Shown here piece after piece: positions 42,772 to 51,068 of a stretch of DNA of 64,000 bases. The position numbers were made by a program, and so were the translations under genes. Under the pieces are notes generated by a model. It was not told the origin of the DNA. It made no database searches and was given only the letters and a program-made list of their open reading frames with translations. Within the stretch, counting starts at the first letter, position 1, and every line of letters starts with the position of its first letter. Origin of the DNA: Nocardia altamirensis NBRC 108246 (GTDB lineage: Bacteria; Actinomycetota; Actinomycetes; Mycobacteriales; Mycobacteriaceae); NCBI RefSeq assembly GCF_001612685.1, contig NZ_BDAY01000003.1, forward strand, positions 240,135 through 304,134. Direction: 5' to 3'.

Positions 42772-43146
42772 TCAGCTCTGCTTCCGTCGCATGAGGTGGT
42801 AGCGGAGGGCGACTGCGATGCCTGCGGCGACGATGATGCCTGCGAGGGCATGGCTGAGGTCTTTGGAGAGGCTCGGGGCGCGGTCGGGGCCGATGGCCCA
42901 GAGGGCGAGGGCGGTGCCGTAGGCCGTCGCGAGGGCGGCGGCCCACCAGCGCAGGGCGTGGAGGTGGGCGTTGCGCAGCGTGCCGATCAGCACCAGTGCG
43001 ACCGGGATGATGGCGACCATGGCGAATTGGCCGATGATCAGGACCGGTACGACCCAGGCGGAAATGATGACCGACCGTGTGGCCGGGCGGCGGGTGCGGT
43101 GCGACATCGTGGTGGGCACTGTCTGCTCCTGCTGGGTATCAAGCAT
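42772..43146 (-). CDS. Small membrane protein divergent from TetR
   Basis: A 124-residue membrane protein of unknown function with about four hydrophobic segments: SVIISAWVVPVLIIGQFAMV, AIIPVALVLIGTL, WWAAALATAYGTALALWAIG and HALAGIIVAAGIAVAL, ending MRRKQS. ATG at 43146 is chosen because AGGAG lies 8 bases before it; an upstream ATG at 43179 has no such site. It is transcribed away from the TetR gene at 43296 across 149 bases with several GTTAGAG/GTTATAAC-type repeats, so it is a likely target of that repressor. A DUF2637-like spacing was considered, but there is no firm family. Confidence 0.7.
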   Translation of the reverse strand: MLDTQQEQTVPTTMSHRTRRPATRSVIISAWVVPVLIIGQFAMVAIIPVALVLIGTLRNAHLHALRWWAAALATAYGTALALWAIGPDRAPSLSKDLSHALAGIIVAAGIAVALRYHLMRRKQS

Positions 43147-43201
43147 GGTTCTCTCCTGTTCAACGGCCGTTCTCGGCATTTAGTTAGCATCACTCGCTCT
43201 G

Positions 43202-43259
43202 GTTAGAGGTTATAACTCGATGTTGGTGAGCGTCAATAGGGAAAGTGATAGGCTCTAAC
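43202..43259. promoter_or_regulatory. Inverted GTTAGAG repeats, candidate TetR operator
   Basis: GTTAGAG (43202-43208) and its complement CTCTAAC (43253-43259) flank a 44-base segment, with a perfect GTTATAAC palindrome at 43209-43216 adjoining the first copy. The block lies in the AT-rich divergent promoter region of the TetR and small membrane protein genes. Confidence 0.45.
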
Positions 43260-43295
43260 TAAACTTCGATGGCGTTGCGTGGATAGGGAGTGCTG

Positions 43296-43952
43296 ATGGC
43301 AGACACCGGTGGGAAGACGCCGCGCGAGCGCTACCGGGACCAGGTGCAGGCGGAGATCAAGCAGCACGCGTGGGAGCAGCTGGCGACCACGGGTGTTTCC
43401 GCGCTGTCGCTCAACGCGATCGCCAAACACATGGGCATGAGCGGCCCCGCGCTCTACCGGTATTTCGCCAGCCGCGACGAACTACTCACCGAGCTCATCC
43501 GCGACGCCTACCGCAGCCTGGCCGACACCGTCCAGGCGGTCGCCGAATCCGGTTCGGACATCACTGGTTTGGCCCTCGCCCTCCGAGACTGGGCGCTCGA
43601 AGACCCGCACCGGTACTTCCTCGTCTACGGCACCCCCGTACCCGGCTACCACGCACCCGCCGACACAACGAAGATCTCGAACGAGATCATGACGGTGCTG
43701 ATCAACGCGCACGCCGCGCAGGCGATCGACAAGCAGGCAACGCCTTTCGACGCGCACCTGGACCACCACCGAGAATGGGCAGGCGGCCATCCGGCGTCGA
43801 CCACGACTCTCCATCGGGCACTGTCCTTTTGGACCAGGGTGCACGGCGTGCTCTCCCTCGAACTCGCAGGCCATTTCGCCGGAATGGGGTTCGACCCCGC
43901 CCTGCTGTTCGCCGACGAAGTCGCTGACCTCCTGACTCCGGCGCAGGGTTGA
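43296..43952 (+). CDS. TetR family regulator with WHG-type C-terminal domain
   Basis: A 218-residue repressor. HTH at about 12-60: YRDQVQAEIKQHAWEQLATT, then SLNAIAKHMGMSGPALYRYF. The C-terminal part contains WALEDPHRYFLVYGTPVPGY, the block that marks the TetR_C_33/WHG subgroup. The ATG at 43296 follows GGATAGGGAGTGCTG. It is divergent from the small membrane protein, with candidate operators between. A TTG-started 43-codon frame overlaps its stop. The ligand of this subgroup is unknown. Confidence 0.82.
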   Translation: MADTGGKTPRERYRDQVQAEIKQHAWEQLATTGVSALSLNAIAKHMGMSGPALYRYFASRDELLTELIRDAYRSLADTVQAVAESGSDITGLALALRDWALEDPHRYFLVYGTPVPGYHAPADTTKISNEIMTVLINAHAAQAIDKQATPFDAHLDHHREWAGGHPASTTTLHRALSFWTRVHGVLSLELAGHFAGMGFDPALLFADEVADLLTPAQG

Positions 43953-44080
43953 CCGTCGCCGATTCGCCACGCGGTCAGCAGTTCGCCGTGAACACGCTCA
44001 CCGAAGCCTTGTTCGACCTGTACAACCCGGCCCAGATCGATGTCCTGGTCCGTGTCGGGAGTGAACTCTGGCCGTCCTAG
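43949..44080 (+). CDS. Possible 43-codon ORF coupled to TetR, or gene remnant
   Basis: A frame starting TTG at 43949, overlapping the TetR stop (TTGA), and ending at TAG 44078-44080. It encodes QQFAVNTLTEALFDLYNPAQ, then IDVLVRVGSELWPS, with natural codon bias, so it is either a small protein or the N-terminal remnant of a longer one cut by the stop. It has no membrane helix. No function is proposed. Confidence 0.3.
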   Translation: MTVADSPRGQQFAVNTLTEALFDLYNPAQIDVLVRVGSELWPS

Positions 44081-44119
44081 AACCTCGACCGGCCGTGATC
44101 GATCGCGGACCGGTTCAGC

Positions 44120-45163
44120 TCACCGGAGCCGAACCTCGGCGGTGGCGAGGCCGAAGATCTTGCGCCCGGCCGACTTCGCGACGAGGACGATGACCGCGGT
44201 CCTCGTTTCGGGGTCGAGAGATTTGATGCGCCCGGTGAATTCGACGCTGCCGACGGTGTTCGATTCGACGACAGTGTAATTCGACAGACGAACCGCGTAC
44301 CGGGTCATGGCGCCCGGGTCGCCGAGCCATTCGGTGAGGAAGCCCGCGCCGAGCCCCATCGTGAGCATCCCGTGCGCGATGACATCCGGGAGCCCGGCGA
44401 GCGGTGCAACGCTGTCCGCCCAGTGGATCGGGTTCGCGTCACCGGCCACGCCCGCGTAGTTGACCAGATCACCGCGCGTCAGGGTCGCGATCCGAGGCGG
44501 AAGCTCGAGACCGACGGTGGCGTCGTCGAATCGGATCGCGGTGCGGGGCACCCGCGTTCGGGTCGCCTGGGACAGGTGCAGCCCGGCGTCCGGTGCCCTA
44601 CCGCCATTCGTCGCGGCAGGCTCGGCGACCTTGGTCCGGGAGGGAACTTCGATGCCGTGCATGACCACTCGTTTGACGGCGTCGCTGATGCCGGCGTCGA
44701 CTTCCTCGCCGGTGACGCCGACGACGGTCGTGTGCATGACCTGCACCACCTCGCCGGTCTGGTCGGTGAAGGTGTTCTTGACGGTGAGCAGATCCCGGCC
44801 CGCGATCCGCCGGACCGATTCCAGCTCGACATCGCTGACCAGCCGGTCGCCGGTGACCACCGGCTTGTGCATCTCGAAGACCTGATCGGTCTGCACGAAC
44901 ACGTCGTAGCCGGTGATCACGGTCTCGAAGAGCCTGCGGTTGGCCAGCATCGCGGGGATCGAGACGAAGGTGGTCGGCGTGACCAGTCCGGTGTAACCGA
45001 GCGTGTCCGCGGCGTCCTCGCTCCAGTGCGCCGGATGGAAATCCTGCACGGCGCGCGCGTACTCGCGGATCTTCTCCCGTCCGACCTCGTAGTAGTCGTC
45101 GACTCGGTAGTGATGTCCCACCAACGACTCCATGTGCCCGACCGCGTCCAACGTCGCTTCCAT
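44120..45163 (-). CDS. Fused HadA/HadB-type (3R)-hydroxyacyl dehydratase
   Basis: A 347-residue protein that joins two hotdog domains separate in mycobacteria. The first (about 10-150) resembles HadA: SLVGHHYRVDDYYEVGREKI, REYARAVQDFHPAHW and YTGLVTPTTFVSIP. The second (about 210-347) resembles HadB with LTRGDLVNYAGVAGDANPIH as the catalytic hydratase motif (Asp-x4-His) and LPDVIAHGMLTMGLGAGFL. Together they dehydrate 3-hydroxyacyl-ACP or -CoA in long-chain fatty acid or mycolate elongation. ATG at 45163 follows GGAAGG. Not part of an operon; a strong terminator lies beyond its start side, so its promoter is in 45164-45320. Confidence 0.85.
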   Translation of the reverse strand: MEATLDAVGHMESLVGHHYRVDDYYEVGREKIREYARAVQDFHPAHWSEDAADTLGYTGLVTPTTFVSIPAMLANRRLFETVITGYDVFVQTDQVFEMHKPVVTGDRLVSDVELESVRRIAGRDLLTVKNTFTDQTGEVVQVMHTTVVGVTGEEVDAGISDAVKRVVMHGIEVPSRTKVAEPAATNGGRAPDAGLHLSQATRTRVPRTAIRFDDATVGLELPPRIATLTRGDLVNYAGVAGDANPIHWADSVAPLAGLPDVIAHGMLTMGLGAGFLTEWLGDPGAMTRYAVRLSNYTVVESNTVGSVEFTGRIKSLDPETRTAVIVLVAKSAGRKIFGLATAEVRLR

Positions 45164-45321
45164 TGAGCTGCCTTCCTGGTCTCGGCCCCCGGTGAACCGG
45201 AACTGTGCGGTGCCAACGACGGGCGCATTCGGGTCGCCTCGTTGTGACACTGGGCCACAACCTATCCGCTGGACGCATCCGGCACCCAGGGTGGGTGCGG
45301 CTTGTGGCCGGCGCGGAACAG

Positions 45322-45367
45322 CAGAACGCCCCCCGGTGCGCTGCGGATCGCGCCGGGGGGCGTTCTG
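45322..45367 (-). terminator. Strong terminator of the M28 peptidase gene
   Basis: CAGAACGCCCCCCGG (45322-45336) pairs perfectly with CCGGGGGGCGTTCTG (45353-45367), 15 bp with a 16-base loop, starting 24 bases past the M28 stop on the minus strand. Confidence 0.8.
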
Positions 45368-45390
45368 TCATGGGGTGTTCGTGGTTCGGG

Positions 45391-46938
45391 TTACCGGATC
45401 AGGCCACCTTTGTAGGGGGCGTCCTTTGCGCGCTGCGGTGCAGCGGTCTTCGTCTCGCCCGCCTTGCCGGGCGGGTTGTCGCTGAAGGCGTAGGTCGCGA
45501 CCGAGAAGGCGATCGCGCCGGTGTTCACCCGCAGCGCCTTCTCGTTGATGTTCTTGGTGCTGTCGCAGGCTCCGTGGTAGCAGGCGTCGTAGGGCTTGCC
45601 CGCTTCGCCGCCGAACATCTTCGCCTCTTCGGGCGTCTTGATGCCCTCCGCGCCGGTGAACAGACCGCCGGCCGGGATCCCGACCGCGATGAATGGGCCG
45701 TAGTCAGAGCGGCCGTCGAACGGGGTGGTGACGTGCGGGAGGCGCAGGGCGTCGAAGTAGCGGTCGAAGTTCTTCTCGATCTCCGCGGAGCCTGCCGGTC
45801 CGCCTTCACTGCCGTCATAGATCTTGTACGCGTAGTTCGGCGAACCGATCATGTCGAAGTTGAGGTAGAGCCCGAGCTTCTTGCGGTCTGCCTCGGACAG
45901 GCTCGCCACGTAGTGCTCGGAGCCGAGCAGGCCGAGTTCCTCGGCGCCCCACCAGGCGAAGCGGACCTTGTTCTTCGGCGTGAACATGGCCGTCTGCAGC
46001 GCGACCTCGAGCAGGCCCGCGCTACCGGAGCCGTTGTCGTTGATGCCGGGTCCGGCGAGCACCGAGTCCAGGTGCGCCCCCGCCATCACGACCTTGTCCG
46101 CGTTGCCGCGCTTGGTCTCCGCGATGACGTTACTGGTTGCGCGAGTGGTGCTTTCGGTGTCGGTCTTGAGTCGAACGACAACGTTGGCCGTTGCGGCGAG
46201 TTCCTGGCCGACGGCGAAGCTCGCGCCGACCACCGGCAGCGTGAAGCCAGGTCCGCCGAGGGTTCCGCCGAAGGTGTCGGTGCGGCCCGGCTGACCCTCG
46301 TTGAAGATGATCACGCCGGATGCCCCTGCGGACTGGGCATTCTTGGCCTTGTCGGCGAAGGGGCAGGTGCCGCGCTGCAGCAGCGCGATGTTGCCCGCTT
46401 TGAAACCGGCGAAGTCGGTGGCCTCACAGCCGGAGGTCGAGCTCGGCTCCGGAGTCGGCGGCAGCGTGAGGTCGACAGCCTGCACCGTGGCCTTGGTGTC
46501 GCCCGAGCCCGAATAGGTCAGTGTCGCAAAGTCGCCGAGGGTACTGCTGCCGGGCGGGGTCGGCTTGTATGTCTTGGCGTTGGGGGAGATTTGGTCCATG
46601 ACCCCCGTCGACTTTTCCTTGAAGAACGGGAAATCGAACTTCTGCACCGTCACCTGATAGCCTGCGCCACGCAGCTTTTCGGCCACATAGTCGCGGGAGG
46701 CGTCGTAGCCCGGCGTGCCTGCGGCACGGGTTCCGTTGTGTGCGTTGGCGATCGACTGAAATTTGTCGAGGTGGCGTTTGATGTTCGGCACCTGGACCGA
46801 GTCGACCAATTGTCGCTCGGGTGCGGCGCTTGGTTCCGAGTGTGCCGAACCCGCGAACACGAGCGACAAAACAACGGGTAGCGCAGTGGCGGCGGCAATT
46901 ACGTGGCCGGCTCTGGCGCGGCAGAAAATGCGGGGCAT
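45391..46938 (-). CDS. Secreted M28 family aminopeptidase with PA domain
   Basis: A 515-residue exported zinc aminopeptidase. Residues 1-36 are a Sec signal (hydrophobic AATALPVVLSLVFAGSAHS). A protease-associated domain is inserted at about 150-260 (TDFAGFKAGNIALLQRGTCP, then SAGASGVIIFNEGQPG). The catalytic domain has MAGAHLDSVLAGPGINDNGS (zinc His and bridging Asp), RFAWWGAEELGLLGS (catalytic Glu pair), NFDMIGSPN (Asp) and a late DACYHGACD (His). It resembles mycobacterial LpqL and Streptomyces aminopeptidases but has no lipobox. ATG at 46938 follows GGAGGAGCCGTC, excluding a longer start. It ends at the strong hairpin at 45322. Confidence 0.9.
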   Translation of the reverse strand: MPRIFCRARAGHVIAAATALPVVLSLVFAGSAHSEPSAAPERQLVDSVQVPNIKRHLDKFQSIANAHNGTRAAGTPGYDASRDYVAEKLRGAGYQVTVQKFDFPFFKEKSTGVMDQISPNAKTYKPTPPGSSTLGDFATLTYSGSGDTKATVQAVDLTLPPTPEPSSTSGCEATDFAGFKAGNIALLQRGTCPFADKAKNAQSAGASGVIIFNEGQPGRTDTFGGTLGGPGFTLPVVGASFAVGQELAATANVVVRLKTDTESTTRATSNVIAETKRGNADKVVMAGAHLDSVLAGPGINDNGSGSAGLLEVALQTAMFTPKNKVRFAWWGAEELGLLGSEHYVASLSEADRKKLGLYLNFDMIGSPNYAYKIYDGSEGGPAGSAEIEKNFDRYFDALRLPHVTTPFDGRSDYGPFIAVGIPAGGLFTGAEGIKTPEEAKMFGGEAGKPYDACYHGACDSTKNINEKALRVNTGAIAFSVATYAFSDNPPGKAGETKTAAPQRAKDAPYKGGLIR

Positions 46939-47009
46939 GACGGCTCCTCCAAAGGGACGGTTGAATCCCGATGGTCGGAGATTAAGCGGATTCGACGCCT
47001 TCGTAAAAT

Positions 47010-47040
47010 CCCACTTGAACACAGTGGGAACCAGTTCCCA
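47010..47040. promoter_or_regulatory. Nested palindromes upstream of the M28 gene
   Basis: CCCACT (47010-47015) pairs with AGTGGG (47023-47028), and TGGGAAC (47025-47031) pairs with GTTCCCA (47034-47040). They lie 70-100 bases upstream of the M28 start. A related word, CCACTTGAGTGGGAAC, recurs near 47265-47280, nearer to the small secreted gene. Confidence 0.4.
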
Positions 47041-47441
47041 ATAGTCACACCATGATTCATGCGGCGAGCCACCCTCGATGAATCCGCGGTACTCGACAAC
47101 GATTTCCGCCGGTCGGTTCCGGTGACCGGGATCAACGGTGGGTAGCCGGATCAGCCCGGCCGTACGGTGGGGCAGGTTTCCGACGATCGGCCGAAGGCTG
47201 CCGGGGAAGGAGGAGTCGCCTGTCGTGCGCTTCTACCTCGCGGACAGCGCGTCGCGACGGTCACCACTTGAGTGGGAACTGAGTGCGGAAGCTCTTGCCC
47301 GCTAACGTGATACGCGCAATCTCCCGACCCGCTTCACCCACGGATGGTTTGACCTGGACCTGATTTGTCCCACCGCTACTCTTCTGCCTGATACCGGTCG
47401 CCCAGTGCTGGTTTGTGTAGCTATGAAAGGTTTTCGGTTCT
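47023..47441. other. Non-coding divergent promoter region
   Basis: About 420 bases upstream of the small secreted-protein gene, reaching back toward the M28 start at 46938, with no frame of convincing codon bias. Besides the palindromes at 47010-47040 and the repeat of the CCACTTGA...GTGGGAAC word at about 47265-47280, nothing recognisable is present. Confidence 0.4.
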
Positions 47442-47756
47442 ATGCGTAAGTTCAATGCAATTTCTGCCGGAATTGTGGCCGGCGCCATGTTGGGGGCTCT
47501 CGTGTTGCCTGCGGTTACCGCGACCGCACAGCCTGTTCCGGTCACCGGCACTGTGTCGGTCGAGCCGGTCGTGCAAAACACGGATGAGTCCAGTCAATTG
47601 GGTACCGGATCGTCGTTCTCCGGCCCAGGACTAACGGGGTCGTCGACCACTGGGTCGTCGGGTTCGTTCGGGTCGTCGGGAAGCAGCTCTGGTTCCGCGG
47701 AAGGCGCCGGGGGCATCCTCGGTCGGCTCCTGCGCGGCATGCTGACCGGCTCCTGA
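47442..47756 (+). CDS. Small secreted Gly/Ser-rich protein
   Basis: A 104-residue exported protein. Residues 1-29 are a Sec signal (ISAGIVAGAMLGALVLPAVT, cleavage near ATA-Q). The mature part is short and simple: VPVTGTVSVEPVVQNTD, a Ser/Gly/Thr-rich linker of 35 residues (GSSTTGSSGSFGSSGSSS), and an amphipathic end GGILGRLLRGMLTGS. No Cys and no enzymatic motif. GAAAGG lies 16 bases before the ATG. The next gene, a Thr-rich membrane protein, starts 25 bases later on the same strand, so they may form a surface-protein operon. Confidence 0.7.
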   Translation: MRKFNAISAGIVAGAMLGALVLPAVTATAQPVPVTGTVSVEPVVQNTDESSQLGTGSSFSGPGLTGSSTTGSSGSFGSSGSSSGSAEGAGGILGRLLRGMLTGS

Positions 47757-47781
47757 TACTCAGAGAAGAAGGCATCATCTC

Positions 47782-48831
47782 GTGCTCGCCAACAAAGAAC
47801 CCGACGACCAGGATCCCGAGGCAACCGAAGTCATCAGCATTCCCGATGCTGGCGAAAAGGTCGGCACTGGTGTGGATTCCACGGACACGTCGGCGCTGTT
47901 GGACGAGCAGGCCTGCGACGACGACGCGACTTCCGATCAGGAGGTCGCGTCGCCGTTTGTGCGGACGTGGCGTCGTGTCACCGAGTACGTGACCACGGGT
48001 GATGCGCGTAGACACCTTCCGTACGCCGCGGTCGCTGCGGTCGTGATCGTCGCGTCGGCCGGGGGAGCGATCGCGATGGGAAACAAATCGGGCAGCGACG
48101 GGTTGGGCGCCGCCGGGACCTCTTCTGGGACGCAGAATTTCGGCGATCTCTCGCAGCTGCTGCACGGCAGCATGACGAGCACCGTCGCGCTCGAGTCGAG
48201 CACGACCAGCGTCGTCGCCGAAACACCCACTGAAGCACCGCCTCCCGCCGCGGACCCGAACGCGTCGGTCGATGGCGCCGGGCCGATCGCCCCGGAAACC
48301 GTGACAGTGACGGAGACGGCCTCGGCCGAGCCCATCACCAGCGCCACGGACACCACGGAAACCAGCACGGTGACCGAGACCAGCACGACCACGGTCACGG
48401 CCACCTCCAGCCCGTGGGCGTTCCCCAGTTTCTCGATCACCGGCGGCATTTCGATACAGCCCGACCCGGATCCGTGGAGCAGGCCGTCCACCGTCACCGT
48501 CGTCGTCCCGAGCTGGACGACGACACCGCGACCGTCCACGGTGACCGTGACCGTGATCGTCCCCGCGACCACCACCACGACCGCACCGAAACCGAGCACG
48601 AGCACGGTGACCGTGACCGTCCCCGCGACCACGACGACACCGTCACCGGCGAAGTCGTCCAGCCCGGCGCCGACCAGCTGTGCCACCGCATCCGTGGCCA
48701 AGACGCCAACGGGGACACCGACAGTCGCGCACGTGCCGACGACGACTCGGTCGCGCACGACAACCCCGACGTCGACGACAACCCCGACCTCGACATCGAC
48801 GAAGCCGACCGCCACTCACGCATGCAAGTAG
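47782..48831 (+). CDS. Thr-rich single-pass surface stalk protein
   Basis: A 349-residue membrane protein. Cytosolic residues 1-75 are acidic, one transmembrane helix lies at about 78-98 (LPYAAVAAVVIVASAGGAIA), and residues 100-349 are an extended Thr/Ser/Pro/Val-rich outer region. That region repeats TVTVT-like units, e.g. PETVTVTETAS, PSTVTVVVPSW, PSTVTVTVIVPATTTTT and STSTVTVTVPATTTTPSP, then proline-poor TTTPTST repeats, ending at a C-terminal Cys-Lys. It looks like a mucin-like spacer, probably a candidate for O-mannosylation. GTG at 47782. Third-position GC supports this frame over the antisense one. Function unknown. Confidence 0.65.
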   Translation: MLANKEPDDQDPEATEVISIPDAGEKVGTGVDSTDTSALLDEQACDDDATSDQEVASPFVRTWRRVTEYVTTGDARRHLPYAAVAAVVIVASAGGAIAMGNKSGSDGLGAAGTSSGTQNFGDLSQLLHGSMTSTVALESSTTSVVAETPTEAPPPAADPNASVDGAGPIAPETVTVTETASAEPITSATDTTETSTVTETSTTTVTATSSPWAFPSFSITGGISIQPDPDPWSRPSTVTVVVPSWTTTPRPSTVTVTVIVPATTTTTAPKPSTSTVTVTVPATTTTPSPAKSSSPAPTSCATASVAKTPTGTPTVAHVPTTTRSRTTTPTSTTTPTSTSTKPTATHACK

Positions 48832-49102
48832 ACGGTGTGTCCGAGAACTGCCGTCTCGATCCCGGTCCGCGAAGTACACCGCGACTCAACCACTTACACC
48901 AAATGTGAAGTCCGGACGAGGAAACTCGCATATTCGATGCAGATCTCGGCCGAGATATCGAACATTCGGCCGACTTTCGCGCGACAGGCCGCTCATGTGT
49001 GTCACGGTTCAGTAAATGTGCCGCCATGGTTGAACATTCATGCTTAGGTGCATGCGAGGAGCGGGACAGTGACCCTGCGGGTGTCATGCGAGAGGACGAA
49101 CA

Positions 49103-49900
49103 ATGTCAGGTTCGGAGTCAGCGGAGTTCGACACATCCAAGCCGAGTATTGCGCGCGTCTACGACGCGTTACTAGGCGGAAAAGATAATTTCCCTGCCGA
49201 TCATGCGGTCGTCGAGCACCTCGCCGAGACGGTGCCCGAGGTCGCGGAGGTGGCCAAGGTGAACCGGGCGATGCTCGGTAGAGGCGTGCGCTATTTGGCA
49301 GGCGTAGCGGGCATTAAACAATTCCTTGATCTCGGCGCCGGATTGCCGACCATGGAGAACACCCATCAGGTGGCGGGGGCGCTGCAGCCGGAGGCGCGCG
49401 TCGTCTATGTCGACATCGATCCGATCGCGTTGGCACACGGTCGAACTCTGGTGGCCGACGAGGAGCGGACGACGGTCGTCGCGGCGGACATGCGCGCGCC
49501 CGCGGCGGTGCTGGCCGACCCGGATGTCCAGCAGACGATAGATTTCGCGGAACCGGTGGCGGTGCTGCTCGTCGGCATCCTGCATCACCTGCACGACGAC
49601 GAAGACCCGGCAGGCATTGTCGACCAGTATATCGCCGCCGTGCCCGCGGGCAGCTACGTGTTCATCACCCACTTCTGCGACTCCGGCCCGGAGGCGCGCG
49701 AGTTGGAGAAGTCGTTCCTGCAATTCCTCGGCACCGGCCGCTTCCGCACGGAGGAAGAGATTCTCGGGTTGTTCCGCGGCCTCGATCTGGTCGAGCCCGG
49801 CCTGGTCTACCTGCCCGAATGGCATCCCGACGGCGAGGTGTCGAGTCCGTTGAGCATCGGCCAGCGGTTGATGGTTGGCGGTATCGCCCGCAAGGTCTGA
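49103..49900 (+). CDS. DUF574 SAM-dependent methyltransferase (second copy)
   Basis: A 265-residue protein of the same family as the 32107 gene: DTSKPSIARVYDALLGGKDN at 10-29, FLDLGAGLPTMENTHQVAGA, VVYVDIDPIALAHGRTLVAD, ADMRAPAAVLADPDVQQTID and LLVGILHHLHDDEDPAGIVD. The family is expanded in Streptomyces and Nocardia; targets are unknown. The ATG at 49103 follows GAGAGGACGAACA. A long hairpin terminator lies just after the stop. It is monocistronic and not near a biosynthetic cluster here. Confidence 0.85.
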   Translation: MSGSESAEFDTSKPSIARVYDALLGGKDNFPADHAVVEHLAETVPEVAEVAKVNRAMLGRGVRYLAGVAGIKQFLDLGAGLPTMENTHQVAGALQPEARVVYVDIDPIALAHGRTLVADEERTTVVAADMRAPAAVLADPDVQQTIDFAEPVAVLLVGILHHLHDDEDPAGIVDQYIAAVPAGSYVFITHFCDSGPEARELEKSFLQFLGTGRFRTEEEILGLFRGLDLVEPGLVYLPEWHPDGEVSSPLSIGQRLMVGGIARKV

Positions 49901-49915
49901 ACCACGCCGGGGCAC

Positions 49916-49970
49916 ATCCGGATCACCCGGTACCCAGTGCGGAATGAACTGGGCGACGGGTGATCCGGAT
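49916..49970 (+). terminator. Long hairpin terminator
   Basis: A 14-bp perfect outer stem, ATCCGGATCACCCG (49916-49929) with its complement (49957-49970), a 3x3 internal loop and a 6-bp inner stem CCCAGT/ACTGGG. It starts 16 bases after the DUF574 stop; it could also serve the convergent methyltransferase gene at 50020. Confidence 0.75.
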
Positions 49971-50019
49971 TAGTGCACGGTGCTCCCCTGAGCGGCTCGT
50001 GACCGGTTGGCCGCCGCGG

Positions 50020-50760
50020 TCAGCGGATGGCGGCGACCAAAGCGTCGGTCACCGAGCGCCACGCGATGCCCGCCTCCAGGAAGCCGGCCTCGCGCAGCTG
50101 CGCGATGTGCCACCCCGCCGGATGCTCCTCACCCCTGACGTGGGTGCTCATGATCTCGCGGCTGGCCGCGACCTCGGCCGCGAGCTGCGGGTCGGCGGCG
50201 GCCGCGACCCACCAGTCTTCCCAGTCCATGCTGCCCGCACGGGTTACCCGCTGCTGGTGCGCCTGCTGCACGGTCTCGTCGATGGCGTTGAGCAGCGGCG
50301 TTCCCGGCTCCGGCATGTGATCGGCGTTGAGGAAGATGCCACCGGGGCGCAACAGTTTGCCGAGGTCGCCATAGAGGCGCGCGAGCGGTTCGGCCTTCAG
50401 CCAGTGCAGTGCGGTCGCGGTGACGATCGCGTCGAAGGGTTCGTCGGGCAGGCCGGACATCCAGTCGGGCGATTTGATGTCGGCGGTCACGAACGTCATC
50501 CGCGAGTCGCCCTCGAACGAACCGCGGGCGATCGCGAGCAGCGCCGGATCCCGATCGACCCCGACCGACCTCGCCTCGGGCAGCCGCGCGAACAGCCGGT
50601 GACTGATGGTCGCGGTGCCGCAGGCCAGGTCGAGCACCCGGGGCGCGTGGCCGCCGACCGCCTCGACCAGCTCGATCATCACCCGGAACCGTTCCTCGCG
50701 GTCGGGCATGTAGAACTCCTGCTGCCGGTCCCAACTGTCCTGCCACTGCTCCCAGTTCAC
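50020..50760 (-). CDS. Class I SAM-dependent methyltransferase
   Basis: A 246-residue methyltransferase similar in style to the trans-aconitate/ubiquinone-type small-molecule enzymes. Motif I is VLDLACGTATISHRLF at about 44-59, then SVGVDRDPALLAIARG (motif II), MTFVTADIKSPDW and FDAIVTATALHWLKAEPLAR, with GKLLRPGGIFLNADHM as the post-motif strand. The C-terminal half (MDWEDWWVAAAADPQ) is the substrate cap. GTG at 50760 follows GGAGGCGTC; the longer ATG-started frame would cover the divergent promoter region and was excluded. Substrate unknown. Confidence 0.8.
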   Translation of the reverse strand: MNWEQWQDSWDRQQEFYMPDREERFRVMIELVEAVGGHAPRVLDLACGTATISHRLFARLPEARSVGVDRDPALLAIARGSFEGDSRMTFVTADIKSPDWMSGLPDEPFDAIVTATALHWLKAEPLARLYGDLGKLLRPGGIFLNADHMPEPGTPLLNAIDETVQQAHQQRVTRAGSMDWEDWWVAAAADPQLAAEVAASREIMSTHVRGEEHPAGWHIAQLREAGFLEAGIAWRSVTDALVAAIR

Positions 50761-51068
50761 GACGCCTCCACATAAGTAGGAATTGCTATTCGGTGCTGTC
50801 GCATAGTTCGACACCCGACGTGAGCGTGTGGTTTCACCGTCCGGGCGCGGCGCATAAATCCTCGGTAAACGAACAGCCGGGGGAACAATACCTGTCGAAT
50901 GCCGACAGTTGTGTGTGCTCCGAGCGCGTCGCATGTCGGCAGCCGAATGCGTAGCGTTTTCGGGTCGAACTCCGCAACGGCACAGTATTCTGCCAACAGC
51001 TTGTTGCTCAACGCTCCTACCTGGCACGATCCCCGCTTCTGGCACCGAGGTGCGGCTGAGGAGGTCTG
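50761..51068. other. Non-coding divergent region
   Basis: About 300 bases between the class I methyltransferase and MATE genes, without a frame of convincing codon bias. It should contain both promoters. No palindrome longer than 5-bp arms was seen. Confidence 0.4.
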
